From contig VXML01000024.1 in the NCBI GenBank assembly GCA_009841115.1, positions 1 to 64,000 on the forward strand: a DNA stretch of 64,000 nucleotides, in the 5' to 3' direction. Source of the stretch: Gemmatimonadota bacterium. Lineage in GTDB: Bacteria > Latescibacterota > UBA2968 > UBA8231. The translations under genes and the position numbers were made by a program. The notes under the pieces were generated by a model. It worked only from the letters and a program-made list of their open reading frames with translations, ran no database searches and was not told where the DNA came from. Positions 1 to 8,608 of the stretch are shown in pieces; position 1 is the first letter of the stretch; every line of letters begins with the position of its first letter.

Positions 1-150
1 CTGGATCAGAGTGGGCGCTTTGCCCGGCTTTGGGATGGGCGCGACGACGCGGGCCAGTTGGTGCCGCCGGGCAACTACGTGTTCAGCGTCGCGCTGGACG
101 CCAAGACAGGCCAAGCTAGAGCAGTCGCTGCGGTTGTGGTGGTTTATTGA
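1..150 (+). CDS. C-terminal end of a family B secreted protein (FlgD-like tail), partial
   Basis: Frame 1 is open from the first base to a TGA at 148-150, so the 5' part lies outside the window. The 49 residues contain WDGRDDAGQLVPPGNYVF, the last strands of a FlgD-like/gliding-type C-terminal Ig fold, and end in VVVVY. The same WDGRD..G.L..PG.Y motif and terminal aliphatic-Tyr ending occur in five complete proteins of this window (8609, 10527, 12475, 48868 and 56396). It is followed 119 bases later by a family A gene, repeating the B-then-A order seen on the minus strand at the other end. Membership in family B is secure; the upstream domain content is unknown. Confidence 0.8.
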   Translation: MDQSGRFARLWDGRDDAGQLVPPGNYVFSVALDAKTGQARAVAAVVVVY

Positions 151-222
151 ACGCGTTTCGACGGGCGAACACATCTGCGATCGGTACCAAACGATTTAGG
201 AATAGGTTGTAAGCTACGGCAA

Positions 223-243
223 GGGCAACCACAAGGGTTGCCC
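223..243. repeat. Short intergenic inverted repeat
   Basis: Arms GGGCAACC (223-230) and GGTTGCCC (236-243) are perfectly complementary around a 5-base loop. It lies in the 119-base gap between the family B tail and the next surface gene. There is no T-run after it, so it looks more like a dispersed REP-like hairpin than a classical terminator. No second copy was found in the window. Confidence 0.5.
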
Positions 244-269
244 CTACGGTTGAATGGGAAGTGCGTGCT

Positions 270-3050
270 ATGAAGAAATACTTCGTCATCTTGGGGCTTG
301 TGCTGTTGGTGGGCGTCCCGGCCTGGGGTCAGACCGATGTCCAGCGCGGTGGGGCTGTCACCTTTGAGCCGACTGGCCCGGGCGTGCTTTTTGGGGCGCT
401 CGATCCGGCAGTCAAAAAGTGGTACGTGCCGCAGGAACTCTTCGTGGACTATGGCTGGCGTCAGTGGGAGTACTCCAACTACGCCCGCACCCCGTATGAG
501 CGCTACGTCAACACCACCCGCGAGGGCGACTACTTCTACGATGTGTACGGCAACTTCACCACGCGCGGTTGGCTGATCTACGACTGGCGTCAGTTCCAGC
601 CGCAGCCCTTGGGCAGCGGCATCTTCCAGAGCACGCGCTTCAACCGCTGGTTCAACGCGGTGACCATCAGCGGCGACTCGCAGGGTCAGTACAACTACGC
701 GATCACGGTCGGCGATCGGATTCGCACGACGCTGACGCCGATGACGTTTTCCAAGCCGGACTTCAACGGGGTGCAGGTGGATTTTGCCTCGGACAAGTAT
801 CAGGCGACGATCCTCGCCTCGCGCATCAGCGAGCCAATTCGCGGCTCTACCCAGCTTTCGGGTGGGATTACCGAGCCGGTGACGCAGACCAATATCACTT
901 CGTTGTTCGGCGGGCGGGCGACTTTTCAGGTAGGTGATTTCGTCGAGGTCGGTGCCCAAGTGATGGACGCCAGCAACGGCAATACACTGCTCGACATGTT
1001 CAACGGAGATTTGGTCGCCGGTAGCCTCACCGCTGGGCAGAGCACGGCACCGCTGACGGCGATTGCGATAATCCTGAGCGACGACTCGCCCGACGACAAC
1101 GAAGGGGGCGCGGCCCTGTTTAGCCACGATGTGCGGATTACCAGCCGCGACTTTGACACTGGTAAGGAGACGGTTTCTACCTTGCAGGAGGTGGTCCGGC
1201 CCGGCTCGCAGTGGCCGGTTGTCTTTGGCGGGTTCCGGCGTCCGGGCTTTTTGGCTGCGGACGGGCCGGAGCGGATCATCGTCAACTACGACTTCAACGA
1301 TCCGGGTTATGTCGGCCCAGACCCGACGACGATTGTCGCGGTGGACTTCAACTACGTGCTGGCTAACGACTTCAAGGTCGAGATGTGGTCTGACCGCCAG
1401 ACGGGCTTGCGCGGTGCGCCGCCTCCACCGCTGACTGCCGAGGTGATCGACGCCGCGCAACCGGCGTTGATTGCGGTGCGGCGCGCCGAGGGCAATGTCG
1501 CGGACATCACGAACTTGCAGCGGATTGAGTTTTCCTACGGCCTGCCGACGGCCAATCTGGTCGGCGGCTTCACCATTGAGGGCACTGGGGTGCTCGGCTT
1601 TGACTTCTACGGCGAGTGGGACCGCAACAAGCGCTATTTCCAGTTTCCCAATGCTGCGCTGTTCAACGAAGGCGAAGAGCATGCGGTTTCCTCCGAGGGA
1701 TCTGACGCCTGGTACTTCAACGTCTCGCGCAATGTGTTTCCCTACTTTTTCTACGGCGAAGCCTACGCCATTGACGAAGCCTATTCGACGACGGCCTTCT
1801 TGGTCAGTGCCACGGGCGATGTGCAGTACGACAATACCCAGCGGCACTTGTACGAGTTCGTCGATGACAACGACGACCAAGACCGCTTCCCCGACTGGAT
1901 TCGCTTTGGCTCGACCAACGATCGATCGATCTTTCCCGGCTGGGATCAAAACAACGACTTCATCTCCGACTTCAACCAGAACGATAACGCCACTGCGGCT
2001 AACATCATTCCCGACTACGACGAGCCGTTTCTGCGCTACAATGTCGATCGGCCTGAGTTTCTCTTTGGCATTGACTTGAATAACAACAATTGGATCGACC
2101 GCTTTGAAGACGACGATCTGCCCGATTATCCGTACAAGCCGGATCGGCGGGGATACAATGTTTTCGGCGGCATCCATCTCGCGCCAGATATGCGGCTGAC
2201 CATTGGCCGCACGGACGAGCAATCGCAGGCGACCGACGCCTTTAACGAGACGAATTACGCGATGTTCACACTCGATCGGGACTACGCGGACTTTGGGCAC
2301 TTGCGGGTTTTCAACATGCTCAAGCAGGCCAAGGACACCATTCCCGACGCCCGGCGCGAGCCGACCCCCTTCGTCGGCGCGCCGATCCAGCCGGTGGTGC
2401 GCGACATCTTGGCGGCGCAGGACACTTGGATCAACACCGCGTACGCGCAGTTCGATTATCAGGGTATTGAGGGTCTGAACGTGGTCAACAAGCTCAAGTG
2501 GGAGCGCTTCCAGCAAAACGCCGAGGACCCGCGCGACAGCATTGGCCGCCCGTTGGAAAGCACCGCGAGTTTCCTGGGGCTGATCAACAAGGTGGACTAC
2601 ATCTACGGCCTTGGCCGCTTTGACTTGCAGCCGAGGTGCAAGAGCGAGTTTTTGCGGCAGACGCCCTTTGTCGCCGACGAGGAGCGGCGCGAGGAATGGG
2701 CGCTGACCTTGCAGTTGATCGCCCGCTTGCCGGTCATGCGGCGCACGGTTATCGAATCCGGCGTGGAGCAGTTGTGGTTTAGCGACCGGGTGCAGGACGA
2801 GGACGCGCTGCGGGCGGCGGGGCTTTTGCAGGACACAGGGGATTGGCGCTCGACCCACATTGCGGTGCAGCTCTCGACGACTTCCGATTACCAAGGGTAC
2901 CGGCTGACCACGCAAGCGGGACTGCGCTTTGGCCGTATCCTGAGTGAACGGGTGATTGAGGATAGCGACCGGCCGGGCGTTTTCAAAACCGACGACAAGG
3001 GTAAGAATGAGACTACGACTTTTATCACGGTATTTGCTGGACTGGAGTGA
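270..3050 (+). CDS. Large secreted Asp/Asn-rich surface protein, putative outer-membrane beta protein (family A, copy 1)
   Basis: About 926 residues. I chose ATG 270 over the in-frame GTG 261 because it begins a good signal peptide (MKKYFVILGLVLLVGVPAWG). The N-terminal third carries the family signature LDP.V..WY.PQELF..YG.RQW, then YFYD.YG, then TPMTF...FNG. A conserved SDDSPDDNEGG motif lies near residue 270. Residues about 530-627 form an acidic cassette: DNDDQDRFPD, FPGWDQNNDFISDFNQN, PDYDEPFLRY, GIDLNNNN, LPDYPY. It resembles thrombospondin type-3 or EF-hand-like Ca loops. The rest is rich in alternating aromatic/polar beta strands, suggesting an outer-membrane barrel (inference). Four paralogues occur in the window. 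It is followed 4 bases later by a parvulin lipoprotein. No known function is assigned. Confidence 0.8.
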   Translation: MKKYFVILGLVLLVGVPAWGQTDVQRGGAVTFEPTGPGVLFGALDPAVKKWYVPQELFVDYGWRQWEYSNYARTPYERYVNTTREGDYFYDVYGNFTTRGWLIYDWRQFQPQPLGSGIFQSTRFNRWFNAVTISGDSQGQYNYAITVGDRIRTTLTPMTFSKPDFNGVQVDFASDKYQATILASRISEPIRGSTQLSGGITEPVTQTNITSLFGGRATFQVGDFVEVGAQVMDASNGNTLLDMFNGDLVAGSLTAGQSTAPLTAIAIILSDDSPDDNEGGAALFSHDVRITSRDFDTGKETVSTLQEVVRPGSQWPVVFGGFRRPGFLAADGPERIIVNYDFNDPGYVGPDPTTIVAVDFNYVLANDFKVEMWSDRQTGLRGAPPPPLTAEVIDAAQPALIAVRRAEGNVADITNLQRIEFSYGLPTANLVGGFTIEGTGVLGFDFYGEWDRNKRYFQFPNAALFNEGEEHAVSSEGSDAWYFNVSRNVFPYFFYGEAYAIDEAYSTTAFLVSATGDVQYDNTQRHLYEFVDDNDDQDRFPDWIRFGSTNDRSIFPGWDQNNDFISDFNQNDNATAANIIPDYDEPFLRYNVDRPEFLFGIDLNNNNWIDRFEDDDLPDYPYKPDRRGYNVFGGIHLAPDMRLTIGRTDEQSQATDAFNETNYAMFTLDRDYADFGHLRVFNMLKQAKDTIPDARREPTPFVGAPIQPVVRDILAAQDTWINTAYAQFDYQGIEGLNVVNKLKWERFQQNAEDPRDSIGRPLESTASFLGLINKVDYIYGLGRFDLQPRCKSEFLRQTPFVADEERREEWALTLQLIARLPVMRRTVIESGVEQLWFSDRVQDEDALRAAGLLQDTGDWRSTHIAVQLSTTSDYQGYRLTTQAGLRFGRILSERVIEDSDRPGVFKTDDKGKNETTTFITVFAGLE

Positions 3051-3054
3051 TGCC

Positions 3055-4647
3055 GTGTTGCGCTTTTGCTTGCTAGCGATTGTAGCCTTGGGTTGCGCCC
3101 AAGAGCCTGAGGAGTTGGTGCTGGCCCAAGTGGGTGGCGAGCCGATTACTGCGTCGGAGTTCAGGGAGTTTGACGCGCGGATTCCCGCGGGGATGAAAGA
3201 GGGAGGCCAGCGCCAAGTGCTCGAAAGCCTGATCGACAAAAAGCTGCTCCTGCGCGAAGCGGATGCCGCCAAGATGGCTGAAGACAGTTGGTTCAAAAGC
3301 GAACTGGCCCGCTTCAAACGCGCCCGGCTGATGGCGCTGTACATGGAGCGCGAGGTCGTCGCTAAGATCGAACTTACTCCCGAGGAAATAGAGCGGTACT
3401 ACCGAGAGAGCGGCCGACACCGCGCTCTGCGCTTGGGCGGCATCATGGTCGAGAGTTTGGAGGAAGCAGGTGCAATCACCGACCAACTCGCTGCGGGGGC
3501 TGATTTCCACGAACTGGCCAGTGTGCACTCGGTTCACGAGCGGACTGCCGCGCGGGGTGGCGACACCGGCATTTACCAGACGCGCGACCAGATGTCGGCG
3601 GAGACGGTTGAGCAGGTGCTCGGGTTGGCGATAGGGGGTGTTTCCGCGCCGGTGCGCGAAGTGTTTAGCCACGAGGATTTTTACGTGATCTACAAAGTGC
3701 TCGACGAGATTCCAGCGCCGCTGAGCGCGTCGGAGCAGATCATCGTTGAGGAACTGACGGTGCAAAAGCGCGAGGAGCGGAGGCAGGCGCTCCGCGATTC
3801 GCTCGTGAAAACGTACGCGCCGGTGCCGCGCCCGGCGGCGATCCAGCGGCTCGTCGAGAACGGAGTTATGGCGGACCAAGCCGAAGTGCTCTGCGCGTAT
3901 CGGGGCGGCGAACTCACGGTCAGCGGTTTTTTGGCGGCGTACGAGCTTCTCACCGGCAGGAGTTTACAGGCGGCCGACAGTGCACACGTGGCCGAGGTTT
4001 TGCACCGCCGGGTACTGCCCGACCTGTTTGTGGGTGCTGAGATCGAGGCGGCTGGCTTGGCAGAGGACGAGCGTTTTAAAGAGACCGTGGCGGTTAAGAG
4101 CGAGGAATTGATGCTCAGTGCGTTACGCCGGCGGGAGGTCGATCAATACGTGAGTGTGACCGAAGAAGAAGTGCGCGATTTCTACGACGCGCATCCCGAA
4201 AAATTCGCTCGGCCCGAGATTACGACCATCGTCGAGATTTTGGTGGCGTCGGATTCGCTGGCTCAGCGCTTGGGGGATGAGTTGCGCGCGGGGGGCGATG
4301 CCGCAGCGTTGGCCCAGCGCCACACTCGACGCGAGGGCAGTTTGCACCACGGCGGTCAGATGCAGCTCAATGCTTATACCCAAGGGTTGTTTCCCGTGTT
4401 GTCTGCTGCTGTGCAGGAGGTCGTAGTCGGCGAGGTGGGCGGGCCGTTGAAGACCGAGCAAGGCTATTCGGTCTTCAAAGTGTTGGAGCGCACGCGCGAG
4501 CAGATCCCGTACAACGCCGAATCCCAGCGCCGCGCTCGGGCCTACGTGCGGATAGACAAATCGAAAAGGGATTACGTGCGGTTCGTGCGCAATTTGCGGA
4601 ATAAGTATCCGGTGGAAATTGTCGAGGGTAGTTTGGGAAAGCTGTGA
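3055..4647 (+). CDS. SurA/PrsA-like peptidyl-prolyl isomerase lipoprotein with two parvulin regions
   Basis: Start GTG 3055, four bases after the preceding stop, gives a lipoprotein signal peptide with lipobox VALGC. The in-frame ATG at 2956 lies inside the upstream gene and would bury that signal. Residues after the Cys (QVGGEPITASEF..., ...ESLIDKKLLLREA) match the N-terminal chaperone helices of the SurA/PpiD family. One parvulin-like region spans about residues 110-215 (GG..GIYQ..DQM motif). A second, more degenerate one spans about 385-475 (HHGGQMQLNAYTQG...GYSVFKVLE). It probably acts as an envelope foldase anchored by lipid. Its position between two giant family A genes suggests it assists their folding or membrane insertion; that is inference. 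The family call is firm, the client is not. Confidence 0.85.
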   Translation: MLRFCLLAIVALGCAQEPEELVLAQVGGEPITASEFREFDARIPAGMKEGGQRQVLESLIDKKLLLREADAAKMAEDSWFKSELARFKRARLMALYMEREVVAKIELTPEEIERYYRESGRHRALRLGGIMVESLEEAGAITDQLAAGADFHELASVHSVHERTAARGGDTGIYQTRDQMSAETVEQVLGLAIGGVSAPVREVFSHEDFYVIYKVLDEIPAPLSASEQIIVEELTVQKREERRQALRDSLVKTYAPVPRPAAIQRLVENGVMADQAEVLCAYRGGELTVSGFLAAYELLTGRSLQAADSAHVAEVLHRRVLPDLFVGAEIEAAGLAEDERFKETVAVKSEELMLSALRRREVDQYVSVTEEEVRDFYDAHPEKFARPEITTIVEILVASDSLAQRLGDELRAGGDAAALAQRHTRREGSLHHGGQMQLNAYTQGLFPVLSAAVQEVVVGEVGGPLKTEQGYSVFKVLERTREQIPYNAESQRRARAYVRIDKSKRDYVRFVRNLRNKYPVEIVEGSLGKL

Positions 4648-4650
4648 ACC

Positions 4651-7530
4651 GTGCGTTGGACCGCTAACATAGCGTTGGTCTTGGCACTGGCCTTGCAGGC
4701 CGGAGCGCAGACGGATTACGGCTACCGCTTGGGGCGGCAGGAAAGGGGCGAAGTCCGCTTCAATGCCCAAGGGCCGAGCGTGCTGATGGGAGCTTTGGAT
4801 CCCACGGTGATGCGTTGGTACATGCCGCAGGAGTTGTTCGACGAGTACGGCCGCCGCCAGTGGCGCTATACCAACTACGCCACCGAGCCGTACCGGCGCT
4901 ACATCGACCGCAACCAAGAGGGCACGTATTTCTACGACACGTACGGCAAGCTGATCTCGCGCGGCTGGCTGGTGTACGACTGGCGACAGACTCAGGCGCG
5001 CACGGTTGAGAGCAGCCAGTTGACCAAAGAGCGGCGCTATGCCAATTGGTTCAACCGGCTGATTATCTCCTCGGATGCGAGCGGCGACTACAACTACTCG
5101 CTGATGATCGGCGACGAGATTTTCGCCACCTTGACGCCGATGACCTTCCGCAAGGTTGGCTTCAATGGGGTCGTGACGAGCTTTGATGCGCGGCATTTGC
5201 GCTTCACTGGTTTGTTTTCGCGCCCAAGCCTGCCCATCGTCGAGATTGACCCGGATATTCCGACGGCTTCGCAGGACAACTTTACTAGTTTGATCGCCGG
5301 GCGTATAGAGGCCGATTTGGGGGATAATGCGACCCTAGGTCTGACGTTGGTCAATGTCCACAACGGGGCTGGCAACCGCGAGAGCTTTGAAGGCAATCCG
5401 CTCAAAGGAGTGCTGACGACCGGGCAGCTAGGTAGAAGGCTCAACAAGCTGATCGTGCGACTGTCCGACGATTCGCCCGCAGATGGCGAGGGCGGGCCGG
5501 TGTTGTTCAGCACGGAGGTGGAGATTACCACGGCGCTCCAGCGTGAGGTACCGGTCGAAGGCGGCGTGCGGATGGTCTTCAAGGACACCACGTTTACGGG
5601 CAGCAGCATTGGCTTTGCGCCGGTGATAGAGGGCGGGGAGGAGCGCGGTGGGTTCTTGCGGGCCGATGGGGCGGAGAGCATTGTGCTGCAGTACGCGTTG
5701 GCCGCCGAAGAAGGCGAAAGCGAGGAAGGCACCTTGCGCTTGGCCTTGCAGCGTCGGTTAGATCTGGGGCTGGACGAGGCCGACGACGCCATCACCCGCG
5801 TCAAAAACGTGCGTTTCCGTTTCGTGCTGGCCAACGACTACCGGATCGAAGTGGCCTCTGACCGGCAGAACAGTCGCATTGGCATCCCAGAGTTTTTGGT
5901 GGTGACGCGGGCCGCTGGCAATGTCGTGAATCAGCTCAATCCGCGCGAAGTCGTCTTTGACTACGGCCTGCCGACCGCCTCGCAGATCGCCGGTATTACT
6001 ACTGAGATACGCGACTGGTGGGGCTTCGATTTGTACGGCGAATTCAACGTCAGTACCCAGTACCGCCAATTCCCCTCGACGACGCGCGAATCGCATCGCT
6101 CGTTTTCGGGGATTCGAGGCGACGAGCACGCTGTTGGCTGGCTGTTCAATCTCGTGCGGCACGCAGACCCTTGGCGCTTCTCCTTCGAAGGCTTTGGCAT
6201 GGACGACGCTTATGCCACCAGCTTCAAGCCGGTGGACAGCCGCGGTTTGGTTGACTACTCGCCCGAAGCCACCGACCGGCTCTACGATTTCGTCGAGGAC
6301 AACGACGATCAGGACCGCCACCCCGACCAGAAGCGGTTTTTTCAGGGCGGATTGGTGCCGCCGCAATCGACTGCGCTAGGCGGCTTCCAGGTGCGCTCGG
6401 ACGGTGTGCCCGATCCAGCGGTCTTCCCTGGGTACGACGAAAACGGCGACTTCATCTCCGACTTCAATCAGAACAGCAACGGCGACCGGGAGAATTTCTT
6501 CCCAGACTACGAAGAGCCTTTTCTGCGCCACCACTCGGACCGACCGGAGTTTCTCTTTGGCATTGACCTCAACAACAACGGCTGGGCCGAGCGCTTTGAA
6601 AACGACGACTTGCCCGATTATCCCTACAAGAAGGACCACTGGGGCTACAACGCTTACGCCAGCGTGGAGGTCAATCCCGAGATCCGTCTTTCTGCCGGCT
6701 ATCTGCGTCAGGATATGCGACAAGTCGACCGCAAAAATCATACTGCCTATGGTCTCTTTACTTTTGAACGAGATTGGCCTGGCCGCGGTCGGGTGCGGGT
6801 TTTCGATATGCTGAAGAAGGCCGCGGACACCATTCCCGATCCGCTATCGCAGTGGATCGTGCCGACGCTCGAATTCGGGGCCGCCGGGCAGACGAGCGGG
6901 CAGCACATTGCCGTGCCTGATTTGTTAGCTGCCGAGGACACTTGGATCAATACGTTCTACGCCGAGTGGCAGTACGCCAGTCCGCGGCGCTGGAAGACTA
7001 AGCACCGCTTCAAATGGGACTGGTGGTACCAGCGCGACGCGCAACTTGGTGCGCTGGGGCCGTTGGGCCGCAATGGCCGCGAGACCTCTGGTTTTGTGGG
7101 GTTGATTGACAAGATGGACGGCGTTTTCTCGTGGGGTGCGGTGGCGATTTTGCCCCGCTTCAAAAGCGAATTTCTCAGTCAATCTCCCTTTTCCTTGGTG
7201 GAGCGTCGCCGCCGTTCTTGGGATGGGATCGGGTCGCTGTTGGTCCGCTTTCCCGTGATGCGAGACTCAGAGCTTGAACTGGGGTTTGAGCAGCGGCTGT
7301 TCTTCGAGTTGCTGCAGGACGAAAAGGTCTTGGTGGAAAACGTGCTGACGGGCGATTTCCGCGGCACGGTGTGGGCGGCGCAATTGAGCAATCAGCGGGA
7401 GTACTTAGGCTACGGATTGACGACTCAGCTCGGGTTGCGCTTTGATCGGCGTTCTTTGGAAGTGACCGGGCGAGAGCGCGAGACGCGGGTCGCGGGATTG
7501 GCGTTTTTGTCGATATTCGCGAGTCTGTGA
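4651..7530 (+). CDS. Large secreted Asp/Asn-rich surface protein (family A, copy 2)
   Basis: 959 residues from GTG 4651, three bases after the upstream stop. The first 20 residues form a signal peptide (LVLALALQAGA then QTDYG). It is the closest relative of the 270-3050 product: both carry GALDP.V..WY.PQELF, RQW.Y.NYA..PY.RY, YFYD.YG, RGWL.YDWRQ and LSDDSP.D.EGG. Residues about 549-665 repeat the acidic cassette (DFVEDNDDQDRHPD, FPGYDENGDFISDFNQN, PDYEEPFLRH, GIDLNNNGW, LPDYPY). The C-terminal 290 residues are strand-rich (for example LGYGLTTQLGLRF), as expected of a membrane barrel. It is probably cotranscribed with the parvulin gene. Function unknown; Ca-binding and outer-membrane location are inferred. 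Confidence 0.8.
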   Translation: MRWTANIALVLALALQAGAQTDYGYRLGRQERGEVRFNAQGPSVLMGALDPTVMRWYMPQELFDEYGRRQWRYTNYATEPYRRYIDRNQEGTYFYDTYGKLISRGWLVYDWRQTQARTVESSQLTKERRYANWFNRLIISSDASGDYNYSLMIGDEIFATLTPMTFRKVGFNGVVTSFDARHLRFTGLFSRPSLPIVEIDPDIPTASQDNFTSLIAGRIEADLGDNATLGLTLVNVHNGAGNRESFEGNPLKGVLTTGQLGRRLNKLIVRLSDDSPADGEGGPVLFSTEVEITTALQREVPVEGGVRMVFKDTTFTGSSIGFAPVIEGGEERGGFLRADGAESIVLQYALAAEEGESEEGTLRLALQRRLDLGLDEADDAITRVKNVRFRFVLANDYRIEVASDRQNSRIGIPEFLVVTRAAGNVVNQLNPREVVFDYGLPTASQIAGITTEIRDWWGFDLYGEFNVSTQYRQFPSTTRESHRSFSGIRGDEHAVGWLFNLVRHADPWRFSFEGFGMDDAYATSFKPVDSRGLVDYSPEATDRLYDFVEDNDDQDRHPDQKRFFQGGLVPPQSTALGGFQVRSDGVPDPAVFPGYDENGDFISDFNQNSNGDRENFFPDYEEPFLRHHSDRPEFLFGIDLNNNGWAERFENDDLPDYPYKKDHWGYNAYASVEVNPEIRLSAGYLRQDMRQVDRKNHTAYGLFTFERDWPGRGRVRVFDMLKKAADTIPDPLSQWIVPTLEFGAAGQTSGQHIAVPDLLAAEDTWINTFYAEWQYASPRRWKTKHRFKWDWWYQRDAQLGALGPLGRNGRETSGFVGLIDKMDGVFSWGAVAILPRFKSEFLSQSPFSLVERRRRSWDGIGSLLVRFPVMRDSELELGFEQRLFFELLQDEKVLVENVLTGDFRGTVWAAQLSNQREYLGYGLTTQLGLRFDRRSLEVTGRERETRVAGLAFLSIFASL

Positions 7531-7549
7531 GGGGAGCAGTAGTGGAACT

Positions 7550-7597
7550 GGAGGCGAATAAATTATGAGTGAGAAGATTACATTTGAAAAGAGTTAA
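7550..7597 (+). other. Strong SD, ATG and 10-codon leader ended by an in-frame TAA
   Basis: GGAGG at 7550-7554 is ideally spaced before ATG 7565. That ATG opens MSEKITFEKS, the usual N-terminus of this HTH antitoxin family, but codon 11 is TAA (7595-7597). Reading through continues in frame (GNVFEDLGL...) into the HTH gene starting at GTG 7604. The stop therefore looks like a point nonsense mutation in a once longer antitoxin gene. Confidence 0.7.
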
Positions 7598-7603
7598 GGT
7601 AAT

Positions 7604-7834
7604 GTGTTTGAAGATCTCGGCTTATCTGATGCGGAGGAATTGTTTCTCAGAGCAACACTTGGGTTTAAAGTGTTTCAGATCATAGAGAACCGGAGGCTGA
7701 CTCAGGCGGAGGCCGCGAAGATTTTAGGGGTGAAGCGATCTGAAATATCCCGGTTGAGGAAGGGCAAGTTTAACCATTACAGCGTTGAGCGGTTAATGAC
7801 GTTTCTCACTCAATCGACTGAATCTCGATGTTGA
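7604..7834 (+). CDS. XRE/HTH_37-type antitoxin-like DNA-binding protein, N-terminally truncated by a nonsense codon
   Basis: 76 residues from GTG 7604 with a single helix-turn-helix (LTQAEAAKILGVKRSEISRL) near residues 31-50, typical of HigA/XRE-like antitoxins that autorepress their operon. The ancestral start is ATG 7565; an in-frame TAA at 7595 removes 13 codons. A TAAGG just before GTG 7604 could allow re-initiation, so the HTH may still be made. No partner toxin lies immediately upstream (only 34 bases to the previous stop), so it is an orphan or a remnant. A PIN toxin pair follows 30 bases later. It sits within an otherwise continuous surface-protein array. The domain call is confident; activity is doubtful. 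Confidence 0.7.
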   Translation: MFEDLGLSDAEELFLRATLGFKVFQIIENRRLTQAEAAKILGVKRSEISRLRKGKFNHYSVERLMTFLTQSTESRC

Positions 7835-7864
7835 GATACGCATTATTCCCTCAGAAAATAGCCA

Positions 7865-8290
7865 ATGAAAATAGCCTTTGATACCGACGTTATTGTTGCA
7901 GCACTTCGCAGCCGTTCAGGTGCTTCTAATGCGCTCTTGCGTGCATTGCGTACGGGACAGATCGAGGCCGTCGCGAGTGTGCCTATGATGCTGGAGTATG
8001 AGGCAGTCCTGATGCGTCCAGAGCAACGCCAAGTCACCGGGATGAGTGTGCAGGATGTGAACGTCTTTCTCGATACGTTGGCCCTGCTAGTTACTCCAGT
8101 AGTACCCTATTTTCTGTGGCGTCCACTGCTGCGAGATCCCGACGATGAAATGGTGCTTGACGCCGCAGTCAGTGGTGGTGCGGAGGCGATTGTGACGTTT
8201 AACACGCAGGATTTCTTGCCAGGTTCCACCCTATTTAACATGCAGATTCTAACGCCTGCACAAGCTATACAACGGCTGAAGAAAGGATGA
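7865..8290 (+). CDS. PIN-domain toxin (COG1569/TIGR00305-type)
   Basis: 141 residues. The N-terminal strand FDTDVIVAALRS carries the first PIN acidic residue. E in LEYEAVL, the DPDDEMVLDAAV motif and the late TFNTQDF motif complete the usual set. The family is annotated as the toxin component of a TA pair; PIN toxins are Mg-dependent RNases that cut RNA and are neutralised by the cognate antitoxin. The stop overlaps the ATG at 8287, so translation is coupled to the antitoxin gene. The start at ATG 7865 has only a weak SD. All key acidic residues are present, so the gene looks intact. The specific RNA target cannot be read from the sequence. Confidence 0.85.
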   Translation: MKIAFDTDVIVAALRSRSGASNALLRALRTGQIEAVASVPMMLEYEAVLMRPEQRQVTGMSVQDVNVFLDTLALLVTPVVPYFLWRPLLRDPDDEMVLDAAVSGGAEAIVTFNTQDFLPGSTLFNMQILTPAQAIQRLKKG

Positions 8291-8295
8291 AGATC

Positions 8296-8568
8296 ATGGC
8301 TACCACGAACCCGTATTCTCTCCATCTGCTCGCCTCGCTCAAATCCGAGGCCGAAAAAGTGGCGGCAGCCGAGGGCACGACGCTCGACCAGTTTATCAAC
8401 GTGGCCTTAGCGGAGAAGCTAGCGGCCTTGAGGACCTCCCGTTACTTCCAAGACCGAGCCGCCGGTGCTGATTTGGAGGCTTTTGACCGTCTGCTCGCGA
8501 CGGCGGGCGATGAGCCACCGCGCCTTGGGGATGAGATGTTGCCGGCAGAAAATGAATGTTCCGATTAA
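8296..8568 (+). CDS. HicB/RHH-like antitoxin of the PIN toxin
   Basis: 90 residues starting MATTNPYSLHLL. I prefer ATG 8296 because the GAAAGGA SD (8281-8287) is eight bases upstream; ATG 8287, overlapping the toxin stop, is the alternative. The segment SLKSEAEKVAAAEGTTLDQF has the pattern of a ribbon-helix-helix DNA-binding unit, and NVALAEKLAALRTSRYFQDRA follows as in annotated HicB-family-like antitoxins paired with COG1569 PIN toxins. The acidic C-terminal part (DEPPRLGDEML) probably wraps the toxin. It should bind both its own promoter and the PIN protein. Good family-level confidence. Confidence 0.75.
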   Translation: MATTNPYSLHLLASLKSEAEKVAAAEGTTLDQFINVALAEKLAALRTSRYFQDRAAGADLEAFDRLLATAGDEPPRLGDEMLPAENECSD

Positions 8569-8608
8569 AACGGGGTGCTTTCTATCGCCATAAAGAGGGT
8601 CTACGGTT

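Noticed and set aside
144..3344. A 1066-codon open frame on the minus strand across the first surface gene and its neighbour
   Set aside because: It is antisense to a clear signal-peptide-bearing gene and a lipoprotein gene. The translation is low-complexity, Arg/Val/His-rich and lacks domain logic; high-GC coding DNA often leaves such shadows open.
4123..5196. 357-codon minus-strand frame
   Set aside because: Antisense to the parvulin and family A genes with shadow-type composition and no convincing SD.
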